Below are positions 27,294-35,062 of a stretch of 64,000 bases of DNA, piece after piece. The notes below the pieces were generated by a model. It saw nothing but the letters and a program-made list of their open reading frames with translations, made no database searches and was not told the origin of the DNA. The position numbers and the translations under genes were made by a program. Within the stretch, counting starts at the first letter, position 1. Every line of letters starts with the position of its first letter. Source of the DNA: CBDCLY01 sp965218715 (GTDB lineage: Bacteria; Bacteroidota; Bacteroidia; Flavobacteriales_E; Vicingaceae); contig CBDCLY010000001.1 of assembly GCA_965218715.1 (NCBI GenBank), positions 21,587-85,586 of the forward strand. Reading direction: 5' to 3'.

Positions 27294-27755
27294 ATGCGAA
27301 CTGGCACTAAAAAATATTCTTATGAAGAAGTTGTGAGCAAAATGATGAGCTACTGCTCCTTTCAGGAAAGAAGCAAAAGAGAAGTAACTACGAAGGCTTA
27401 TCAGCTTGGTTTAAAAAAAGAGAAAATTGAAGAATTACTCCACAGATTAGAAGAAGAAAACTTCATTAACGAAAAACGTTTTGTTCAAGCCTACCTTCAA
27501 GGCAAAGTTAATGTGAAGAGATGGGGCCCTTTTAAATTAATGGAAGGATTATTCAATAAAGGCATTGAAAGTGAAATGGCTAGTGCTGAAATTTCTCAAA
27601 TTGAAGAAAGCGTACTGAATGAAAATTTGAATTATTGGATAGCTAGAAAAACCAAAAGCCTAGGGGAGGAAGATAAACAGCGTTTGTATCGGTTTTTGTT
27701 AGGAAAAGGGTATGCTAGCGAGCACATTCTCAAGTTCATCAATAAAAAGCCTTAA
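27294..27755 (+). CDS. recX: Regulatory protein RecX
   Basis: The 153-residue protein has the RecX three-helix repeats: CSFQERSKREVTTKAYQLG, EELLHRLEEENFINEKRFV, and WGPFKLMEGLFNKGIES. RecX inhibits RecA filament growth. Here recA is not adjacent. The stop overlaps the following convergent gene by 4 bases. Confidence 0.9.
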   Translation: MRTGTKKYSYEEVVSKMMSYCSFQERSKREVTTKAYQLGLKKEKIEELLHRLEEENFINEKRFVQAYLQGKVNVKRWGPFKLMEGLFNKGIESEMASAEISQIEESVLNENLNYWIARKTKSLGEEDKQRLYRFLLGKGYASEHILKFINKKP

Positions 27756-28309
27756 TGGATCCGCTTTGATTTGATTAAACGAATCCCAAAAAGACCATCA
27801 GAGAACCTAATGCTTATGAATTCGTTCTTGCCCGGTGAAATTTCATCACCCAAATTTACCGTTCTTAAATACTTTTTATCTTCATAAGCATTGTCCTCTA
27901 AAACAAGAAATACAGTTCTTTCTGTCACTTCGTATTTCTCAATTTTATATGTTTCTATGTAAGAATCTCCGGTGATACTGCTATTTATTATTAGGACAAA
28001 ACTGCATAAAACTGGGGCTACAGCTATTAAGTTGAATATGATGAATTCATAGACACTTATGGTCAAGCGCTTTCTATACCATTTGATAGGGATCAATAAG
28101 GAAAGACCAAAAAAGAGACAAAGCATTTTGCTTAAACCAACAAAAGGCAAATCAATCTCACCGAACGTACTAATTAAGTAGATGCAAGAACCAAAATAAA
28201 CTAGAATAGCTGCAATGGTAATTGGGTCCATATTGTCGTCTTTTGGAACAACAATTTTTGGCTTTTCCGAAACTACTTTTTTAATACTGTCAGCTCTTTT
28301 TAATGACAT
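27752..28309 (-). CDS. Hypothetical small membrane protein
   Basis: The 185-residue protein has a charged N-terminus, three hydrophobic segments (about 28-48 ITIAAILVYFGSCIYLI, 53-72, and 85-108 YEFIIFNLIAVAPVLCSFVL) and a soluble beta-rich C-terminal part ending ISIRFSDGLFGIRLIKS. I recognise no family. It sits 3 bases after the M42 peptidase stop in the leftward sense reading into it, so the two may be co-transcribed. Confidence 0.6.
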   Translation of the reverse strand: MSLKRADSIKKVVSEKPKIVVPKDDNMDPITIAAILVYFGSCIYLISTFGEIDLPFVGLSKMLCLFFGLSLLIPIKWYRKRLTISVYEFIIFNLIAVAPVLCSFVLIINSSITGDSYIETYKIEKYEVTERTVFLVLEDNAYEDKKYLRTVNLGDEISPGKNEFISIRFSDGLFGIRLIKSKRIH

Positions 28310-28312
28310 GAA

Positions 28313-29243
28313 TTACAATTTATTCATCAAAAATTGATAAAGATGGAGCATGGCCTTAATGTCTGAAAGAGCCACGATTTCATTTTCTTGATGAACATTT
28401 TTTTCTGGTGCTCCAATGAAGCACCAATCAAATGGGAAGGGCGAGCGTTGAAGTGCATTTCCATCACTTCCACCGGCACTTTCTACTTCTATTTGGTATT
28501 GAACTCCAGATTGTTTTGCCAATGCTATAATCTGTCTCACATAGGCTTGCCTTGGAATGCCAGAATCTCGCATTGATATGGCTACACCAGAACCTGCCGA
28601 AACTCCTTCAGTCACCCATGTGATATCGGCAATTAATGCTTGTTTGACTTTAAATTGATTGTACATGTATGCAGCTAGGTAACCAACACTTCCTCCGCCA
28701 ACTTCTTCCCAGGCAGAGAAGGCAACTATTCCGTCTTTTAATGTTTCGCAAACCTTTAATGCAGTCCAAATCCCTAATCGATCATCTAAATAACATGATT
28801 GAATGTTTTCTTCGTCTTGGATAAAATTCATTGCATAGACCAGACTTGTTCCTCTTTCAATGTTTCGATCAAAATCGATTTTAAAAGACTCAATTCCATC
28901 TTCATCTTTTTCAAACACTAATTTTCCCTCTATTCTTCCTAAGGAGTCTTCACCTGTCAAAAACACTACCAATATTGGCCTTTGGTCCGCCAATTTTCAC
29001 TAATTTATTGTTGTAGGAAACCGTAAACCCAACACTGTCCATGTGAGCAAAAATTGCTGTTTTCGGATTGCCAAACTTTAACAGAAAACAATCCTGAAAC
29101 TCATCTCCTTCAATTAATTCAAAATCATTTTCCCAAGAGGAAGAATGTTCATTGATGTAATTGATTAGAAAATTTTTCATGTTTAGCTCATCTCCAGATG
29201 GAGCATGAACAGCACAAAGCTCTTTTAATAAGGATAAGTCCAT
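28313..29243 (-). pseudogene. M42 family metallopeptidase, frameshifted as read
   Basis: Two frames make up one M42 aminopeptidase. The first (from ATG 29243) has the metal His in AIFAHMDSVGF. The second has YLDDRLGIWTAL, the catalytic pair in SAWEEVGGGS, ALIADITW, and the last metal His in EKNVHQENE. Removing one base from the run of five at 28959-28963 joins them (GSVLTGEDS) into a 309-residue protein. All metal ligands are present, but the usual HMDE is HMDS. M42 enzymes trim peptides in the cytosol. The intact active site argues that the break is a sequence error or very recent. Confidence 0.85.
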
Positions 29244-29250
29244 TGGTGGT

Positions 29251-30189
29251 TTAAGGGATTTTTATGAATTTTTTGGTGAAACTTTCTTTTTCGCCAATAA
29301 TGGAAATTAGATAAGTTCCTGGAGAAAACGAGCTGATGTCGATCACTTCATTAAGTTCTAAGTTCTTGCTTTCATGAATCAGTTGACCCAATAAATCATG
29401 AATATGAATGGTTTCCAATCCAGGCTTAGATAGTTTAACAAACAATTGATCTTGAACAGGGTTTGGATAGACCTGAACAACAGCAGAATTTTGATTTTCT
29501 TCTAAACCAACACCTAAAGGGTAATCGCATGCTTGATTTCCTTTTTTATACTTCGGAAAAGTGCTAGAACTAAAGCATCTAAAATTAAAAGTAGAAAATT
29601 CAATAATTATGTTGGGGTCGCAATTTCTAGGGCTAGCAAACAGAAATTGATCAACCGCTCCAATTCCCTTCACAACTTCTCCAACAATACCTATGCTGTT
29701 GTTAGTGTCTCGATCGCTAAGCCATAAGTGCTTCAGTGTATTGTTTTGATGGATTGAGCTTGATAAACTATCTACTCTTACATGCGAATCACCGCAGTTA
29801 AACGAATTGCTATCTGTTCCTAAATTCCAAGTATCATTGATGGAAGCGGAGAAATCGTAAAGTAAACTAAATGAGCCATTTTGCAAGTGAAATACTGAGT
29901 CACCACGACTATAAGTAAATTCTGGATTCAAGTGACTATTGCCAAGGTATTGAATTGTTCCTCCTGGACTTGTCACTCCAAATCGATGCTTTATTAAGCT
30001 TAGTTTCTGACAGCTTTGCCCTTGAATTAGGGTGTCTTTTTCATAATTAATGTGAACATACCCTCCTTCGCTAATGTTGCTGTATGAATAATGCCATTCT
30101 GCACCTTGAGAAATCCATTGTTGTGCATAGGAGGTGTTTAAGGTAAAAACCAACAGCATGAAGCAAAAAGTCGAAAGCATTTTATTCAT
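29251..30189 (-). CDS. Secreted protein with type IX secretion sorting domain
   Basis: The 312-residue protein has a signal peptide (MLSTFCFMLLVFTLNTSYA), a beta-rich body without a recognised domain, and a C-terminal T9SS type A sorting domain at about 240-312 (VQVYPNPVQDQLFVKL, HIHDLLGQLIHE, SSFSPGTYLISI). It is probably exported by the type IX system and anchored on or released from the cell surface. It is 7 bases upstream of the M42 gene. Confidence 0.88.
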   Translation of the reverse strand: MNKMLSTFCFMLLVFTLNTSYAQQWISQGAEWHYSYSNISEGGYVHINYEKDTLIQGQSCQKLSLIKHRFGVTSPGGTIQYLGNSHLNPEFTYSRGDSVFHLQNGSFSLLYDFSASINDTWNLGTDSNSFNCGDSHVRVDSLSSSIHQNNTLKHLWLSDRDTNNSIGIVGEVVKGIGAVDQFLFASPRNCDPNIIIEFSTFNFRCFSSSTFPKYKKGNQACDYPLGVGLEENQNSAVVQVYPNPVQDQLFVKLSKPGLETIHIHDLLGQLIHESKNLELNEVIDISSFSPGTYLISIIGEKESFTKKFIKIP

Positions 30190-30221
30190 GCTTACGAAGG
30201 TAATAAATCCTAGTGATTGCT

Positions 30222-31343
30222 CTAGGCGTTAAGCATTACAGGCATAACTAACATTAATACCTGTTCATTACCATCATTTCCACTGGCAGGAGTTAAAATT
30301 CCTGCGCGATTAGGAGCAGACATAGCTAGATTTACCTCTTCAGTATTTAGGTTGCTCAGCATTTCAACAAGGAACCTAGAATTGAAGCCTATTTCCATGT
30401 CTTCACCATCAAACTGGCATGTTAGGCGCTCAACTGCATCATTAGAAAAGTCGATGTCTTCAGCAGAAATTTGCAATTCACTTCCTGTAATTTTTAACCT
30501 TACTTGATGCGTTGTTTTGCTAGAGAAAATTCCAACGCGTTTGATTGAACCCAATAGCGCATTTCTATCAATGCTTAATCTATTAGGATTCTCCTTTGGA
30601 ATTACCGCATCATAATTAGGGTATTTTCCATCAATCAATCGGCAAATCAGTTGATGATCTCCAAAGCTAAAGGATGCATTGGTCTCGTTGTATTCAACGG
30701 AAACTGCATCATCGCTACTAGAAAGAACATTCTTCAATAAATTCAATGGTTTCTTTGGCATAATGAATGAAGCTGCTTTTGATGCTTTAGCATCAATTCT
30801 AGCATACTTCACTAATTTATGAGCGTCGGTTGCAACAAATGTGAGATCACTTTTGCTCAGTTGAAAAAAGACACCTGACATCACAGGTCTTAAATCATCG
30901 TTTCCACTTGCAAAAAGCGTTTTTTCAATTGCGCTGTGTAAAAGCTCTCCAGTAACATCCATGCTAGATGGAGATTCAACTTCAGGCGTTTTTGGAAATT
31001 CTGCTCCATCCTGGCCAGCTAATCTATATTTTCCATAATCTGAACTTATTTCGATTCCAAATTTCTTTGCTTCAATTGTGAAGGTCAGCGGCTGGTCTGG
31101 TAAAGATTTTAAGGTGTCCAATAATAACTTTGCTGGAATGGCAATCATTCCTTTTTCCTTTGACTCTATGCCAATCTTTGTGGTCATTGTCGTTTCTAGA
31201 TCAGAGGCAGTTACTTGCATTTTGTCCTCATCAACCTCAAAAAGGAAGTGATCTAAAATGGGTAAAGAGTTGTTGCTATTTAGAACACCACTGATGTATT
31301 GCAACTGCTTTAGCAGAGATGAACTCGAAACGATGAATTTCAT
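30222..31343 (-). CDS. dnaN: DNA polymerase III beta sliding clamp
   Basis: The 373-residue protein shows three clamp repeats (MKFIVSSSSLLKQLQYISG; SGVFFQLSKSDLTFVATDAHKL; PNRLSIDRNALLGSIKRVG) and ends with the partner-binding pocket segment QVLMLVMPVML. It tethers DNA polymerase to DNA. It is not next to dnaA here, as is common in Bacteroidota. It follows DUF4340 by 67 bases. Confidence 0.97.
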   Translation of the reverse strand: MKFIVSSSSLLKQLQYISGVLNSNNSLPILDHFLFEVDEDKMQVTASDLETTMTTKIGIESKEKGMIAIPAKLLLDTLKSLPDQPLTFTIEAKKFGIEISSDYGKYRLAGQDGAEFPKTPEVESPSSMDVTGELLHSAIEKTLFASGNDDLRPVMSGVFFQLSKSDLTFVATDAHKLVKYARIDAKASKAASFIMPKKPLNLLKNVLSSSDDAVSVEYNETNASFSFGDHQLICRLIDGKYPNYDAVIPKENPNRLSIDRNALLGSIKRVGIFSSKTTHQVRLKITGSELQISAEDIDFSNDAVERLTCQFDGEDMEIGFNSRFLVEMLSNLNTEEVNLAMSAPNRAGILTPASGNDGNEQVLMLVMPVMLNA

Positions 31344-31366
31344 GTTAAATTCTTTTGGTTAAAGAA

Positions 31367-31374
31367 CAAATTTA
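31367..31374 (-). promoter_or_regulatory. Candidate -7 element for dnaN
   Basis: On the minus strand TAAATTTG, an exact TAnnTTTG, lies 23 bases upstream of the dnaN ATG. No -33 TTG was found. Confidence 0.45.
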
Positions 31375-31410
31375 TAGCTTTTGGCCCTGCATTGATAGCC
31401 CTTAAAAAGA

Positions 31411-32451
31411 TTACTTTTCAACAGGTTTTGAAGAAAGAAATCTTGCCCCATCTGGGAATAAGGGATCATGGGTTAAGTTTTGAACAATGCAATAGACATC
31501 AGGCCCTAACTCGGTGCTGCTTGCGTACATCCTTTCGGGATGTGCAGTAATTGGTTTCCCTTGAAAAGTTGTACCAGGAGGAACGGGTAAATTGTGGCAA
31601 AAAATTCCCACTTTTTTTCCATCTTCAAATACAATTTGAGCTTCATGTTTTGGTATTCCAGAAAAAACTGAGTCTAGCAAAGTTGGAGGAGTTTTTAAAT
31701 CCAAGTATTCATAATATATCCCGCTGTATAGTTTGAAATAAGGAATGGCTAAATCTGTATGTAATTCCTGTTCATTGCTTCCGTCAATTGAGCTTGCAAT
31801 GAATTTGTTTTCCTCTGTCTTCCTGATTTTAAATGATTGTAAGGTGTCAGAAAAATGCCTGACTGCAATGCTTTTTATTTTCTTAGGATTGGCTCTTAAC
31901 ATGGCCCTGTCTCTCCATAAAATGCTGTCGAGGAAAAATCGAGTACCTAGGCTCCCTCTTTCCATGAGCATATGAGTAATGTAGGGTTTGCTTGATTTTT
32001 GACCGTCCTCTTCTAGCAACATATAAGTGCCCACTTTGGTCCCGGTTGGGTGACCAACGTACCAAGTTTTGATGGGTTCATCTTCTCCAGCATAAAACTC
32101 CACTTTGGTAGCAAAACTTGCCAATCGTTTTACAACGGTTTCAAAAGTAGTTTTAGAAACTGGCCCTTGTATTTCAATGTCATGCGCAGTTTTTAAAATT
32201 AGATCAATAGCGTCTTCTCTTGCTCTATAATTATTGTTCACTTCCCAGTAATCCTTTCCTCTTCTACTTAAGGTAACATTTTGTCCATCAAGTCGACTCA
32301 TGAATATTTTATTAACTCTTGAGGTATCTTCAATGGCAAATTCTTTTAGGTCAGCATTTTCTTTATTTCCTGTATCAGGAGAAACGTAATAAAGGTAATA
32401 GGCCAATGATCCTAAGGCAATTAATACAAGTAAACCAATTAAATTTTTCAT
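31411..32451 (-). CDS. DUF4340 domain protein in the gldFG operon
   Basis: The 346-residue protein has an N-terminal membrane anchor (LIGLLVLIALGSLAYYLYYV) followed by an extracytoplasmic DUF4340 region (SRVNKIFMSRLDGQNVTLSR, KVEFYAGEDEPIKTWYVG). DUF4340 genes often accompany GldG-type ABC systems. It overlaps the end of gldG by 4 bases, so it is probably a subunit or accessory factor of that transporter. The biochemical role is unknown. Confidence 0.82.
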   Translation of the reverse strand: MKNLIGLLVLIALGSLAYYLYYVSPDTGNKENADLKEFAIEDTSRVNKIFMSRLDGQNVTLSRRGKDYWEVNNNYRAREDAIDLILKTAHDIEIQGPVSKTTFETVVKRLASFATKVEFYAGEDEPIKTWYVGHPTGTKVGTYMLLEEDGQKSSKPYITHMLMERGSLGTRFFLDSILWRDRAMLRANPKKIKSIAVRHFSDTLQSFKIRKTEENKFIASSIDGSNEQELHTDLAIPYFKLYSGIYYEYLDLKTPPTLLDSVFSGIPKHEAQIVFEDGKKVGIFCHNLPVPPGTTFQGKPITAHPERMYASSTELGPDVYCIVQNLTHDPLFPDGARFLSSKPVEK

Positions 32452-34196
32452 GCTACTCTAGCAAATTTTCGTCTTCTGTTCCAATGAATAATTAACCCTA
32501 ATAAGATAATTAATGCAATTGGTGCAATGGTGTTTAATATTTGAATCAATCCTCTATTTTCTTGAATTGCACTCTTATTCAATAAACGAATCTTGAAGCT
32601 CTTTGTATTAGACAAGATCAAACCACTTTCGTCTACCAAGAAATTAATTGCATTCAAGAAAAAGTCTTTATTGGCATAAGTTTGTTTGGTGTATTTATCA
32701 TAACCCAAAGGATAGTACTCATTTGATTTTGGATTGTATTCATTCCGAATAATATCTGCATCAGATAAAACCAACATTTGTGTTTGATCACTGGTCTCTT
32801 TAAATTTTATTTCGCTTGCATTGGCTACCCTTGGACTTAATCTATTTTTGTAGACAGAAGTAAACTCACCTTCTAGCAGCACACCAATTGGCACTTCTTG
32901 TTTGTTAAATTGATCTTGTGGTGGATTATAACTCAACATGTTTAAGCTAACCCTGGTTGGGGCCTTTACCAACTTTGTCAATTTTGAACTTGAAAGTATA
33001 ATTGTTTTTTTAATGCCCTGATTTCCAACCAAATCGATGCTGCTTGCAAAGTCTGCTTTAACAACATCCAAGTTTTTATTGATTGGGTGATTGTTTTTTG
33101 AAAAGAGCAGGGGATAATACAACCATGGAAACAACTGTGTTTTCATTTGGTTACCATATTGTCCGCTGATAACAGGAATAGGCGCAGCTTGCATATCCTG
33201 GATTAAATCAGTATTGATTCTAACTCCATAATTAAATAGCTGGTCTTCAATATTTAGGACTTTAGGTAGGGCCAATAAAGTATTGTTGTTTTTTGGGTTT
33301 CTAAGGCTGTCCATATTTGCTTCAACACCATCAATTAACCAAATTACCTTTCCACCATACATGATGAATTGGTCGATAATGAATTTGTCTTTTTCATCAA
33401 AGGAAGAATCGGGTCCAGCAATAATTGCAGCTACAAACTGATTACTTACAGAGGCGTCAGTGCTGTCTTTGTATCTCCTGCCACTTAAACTGTTGATGTT
33501 TCCATCCAATCGAATTCGTTCTACTTCGTAAAAGTCCCTTAAGGATCTTACAATGTCTGCTGTTTCATATTTGTTGAGTTCACCATGACCTTCTATAAAT
33601 GCTATCCTTTCAATAAAGGGAGAAGAAACTTTTTTAATGGCTGATGCAAGTTCAAATTCTAAACTTTCAATAGATCTGTTTAAAATTACCTCAGGCTGAG
33701 CACCAAACTGACTCTTCAGCAATTGAACAGGTGTTTCAATGTCTCTAAAGCGAACGATCGCTCCTGGCCAAACTACCTTTTTTGAGACCCCATCATCATC
33801 ATTAATTTCAAGGTCGGTAGGTCTAAGGCCTTTCTCAAATAGATTTTTATATACTCGATCGCGTTCCTTTATGTCGGGATGCTCTGATGGATTAATGAAT
33901 TCAAAACTTAAATTGCCATTGGAATAGGCTTGAAATTCATCCAACATCTCTTTGGTTTCATTTCTTAACCTTTTAAAAGAGGCAGGGAATGAACCTTCTA
34001 AATAAACTTGAACATAAACTTCATCTTCTAGTCCTTCTAGCAATGTTTTTGTTGCATCTGAAATGGAATAGCGCTGTTCACTTGTTAAATCAATGCGAAA
34101 GAAACTCAATCCTGCAATAAAGTTGATTAGAACAATGATTGCTAGGGCGATGACAAGTCCTAAGATGTCTTTTTGTTTAGCAGAACCCTTTACCAT
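32448..34196 (-). CDS. gldG: Gliding motility ABC transporter component GldG
   Basis: The 582-residue protein has an N-terminal helix (ILGLVIALAIIVLINFIAG), a large periplasmic ABC_transp_aux region (SLSGRRYKDSTD; IIDQFIMYGGKVIWLIDGVE) and a C-terminal helix (LIQILNTIAPIALIILLGLI). GldG forms an ABC transporter with GldF and the ATPase GldA, needed for gliding in F. johnsoniae. It overlaps gldF by 7 bases. gldA is not adjacent. Confidence 0.92.
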   Translation of the reverse strand: MVKGSAKQKDILGLVIALAIIVLINFIAGLSFFRIDLTSEQRYSISDATKTLLEGLEDEVYVQVYLEGSFPASFKRLRNETKEMLDEFQAYSNGNLSFEFINPSEHPDIKERDRVYKNLFEKGLRPTDLEINDDDGVSKKVVWPGAIVRFRDIETPVQLLKSQFGAQPEVILNRSIESLEFELASAIKKVSSPFIERIAFIEGHGELNKYETADIVRSLRDFYEVERIRLDGNINSLSGRRYKDSTDASVSNQFVAAIIAGPDSSFDEKDKFIIDQFIMYGGKVIWLIDGVEANMDSLRNPKNNNTLLALPKVLNIEDQLFNYGVRINTDLIQDMQAAPIPVISGQYGNQMKTQLFPWLYYPLLFSKNNHPINKNLDVVKADFASSIDLVGNQGIKKTIILSSSKLTKLVKAPTRVSLNMLSYNPPQDQFNKQEVPIGVLLEGEFTSVYKNRLSPRVANASEIKFKETSDQTQMLVLSDADIIRNEYNPKSNEYYPLGYDKYTKQTYANKDFFLNAINFLVDESGLILSNTKSFKIRLLNKSAIQENRGLIQILNTIAPIALIILLGLIIHWNRRRKFARVA

Positions 34197-34921
34197 TTTC
34201 TAGCACTTAGTTTTAATCGTGTTAAAAGGATGAAAAGCGCAATTAGGGATAAGAAATAAATTGCATCTCTGCTGTCAACTACTCCTCTACTCATTGAAGT
34301 ATAATGCTCATTAATGCCAAGCTTGAGAAATATTAAATCCAAAGGGCCTAACAAGTCAAATGAACTGATAAAGTCGAACCCTATGTAAATGAAAAAACAC
34401 AAGAAAACTGCAAGGATAAATGAAATCACTTGGTTTTCTGTAAGTGAGGAAGCAAACAATCCTATGGCAAGAAAGCCACCAGCTAGGAAAAACAGGCCTA
34501 AATAAGAACCCCACATTCCACCCTGATCAATGTTTCCTTGAGGAGCTCCGAGGAAGTAAATGGTAAGGAAGTAAACCAAAGTTGGAACTAGAGAAATAAA
34601 AACCAGAATCAGTCCGGCTAGGTATTTCGCTAGAATTATTTGGGTGTCTCTCAGTGGTTTAGTCAGCAATAATTCTATAGTTCCAGTGCGGTTTTCTTCT
34701 GCAAACATTCGCATGGTAATTGCTGGAATCAGGAACATAAAAACCCATGGACCCAAATTAAACAAGGCATTCAAGCTGGCGTATTCTCCATCCAATACAT
34801 TATTGTCGCCTGGGAAAACCCACATGATAAGCCCAATGATTACCAGAAATACAACTATAACCATGTATCCGATCAAAGAGCCTAGAAAATCTTGTAATTC
34901 TTTTTTAAGCAGACTGCCCAT
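34190..34921 (-). CDS. gldF: Gliding motility ABC transporter permease GldF
   Basis: The 243-residue ABC-2 type permease has six membrane segments and the family motif MRMFAEENRTGTIELLLTKP. It starts with MGSLLKKELQDFLGSLIGYM, typical of GldF. It is the first gene of gldF-gldG-DUF4340. Confidence 0.93.
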   Translation of the reverse strand: MGSLLKKELQDFLGSLIGYMVIVVFLVIIGLIMWVFPGDNNVLDGEYASLNALFNLGPWVFMFLIPAITMRMFAEENRTGTIELLLTKPLRDTQIILAKYLAGLILVFISLVPTLVYFLTIYFLGAPQGNIDQGGMWGSYLGLFFLAGGFLAIGLFASSLTENQVISFILAVFLCFFIYIGFDFISSFDLLGPLDLIFLKLGINEHYTSMSRGVVDSRDAIYFLSLIALFILLTRLKLSARKW

Positions 34922-34940
34922 TATTCCTTTGCTTGACGAA

Positions 34941-34948
34941 CAAAAATA
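34941..34948 (-). promoter_or_regulatory. Candidate -7 element for gldF
   Basis: On the minus strand TATTTTTG matches TAnnTTTG and lies 19 bases upstream of the gldF ATG. A TTG 25 bases further upstream is slightly too far. Confidence 0.45.
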
Positions 34949-35062
34949 AACAAATTTGCCAGCGATTTGATGTCAATTATTGAAGCTTTTTAGATTTAAC
35001 GAAGCTTAACAAAAATGCGATGATTTAGATTATCCTTAAATTCGAAAACCTAAATTCAGCAC

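Noticed and set aside
28950..28993. Two separate genes for the M42 peptidase halves
   Set aside because: Metal ligands are divided between the two frames and a single-base fix gives a continuous, conserved protein.
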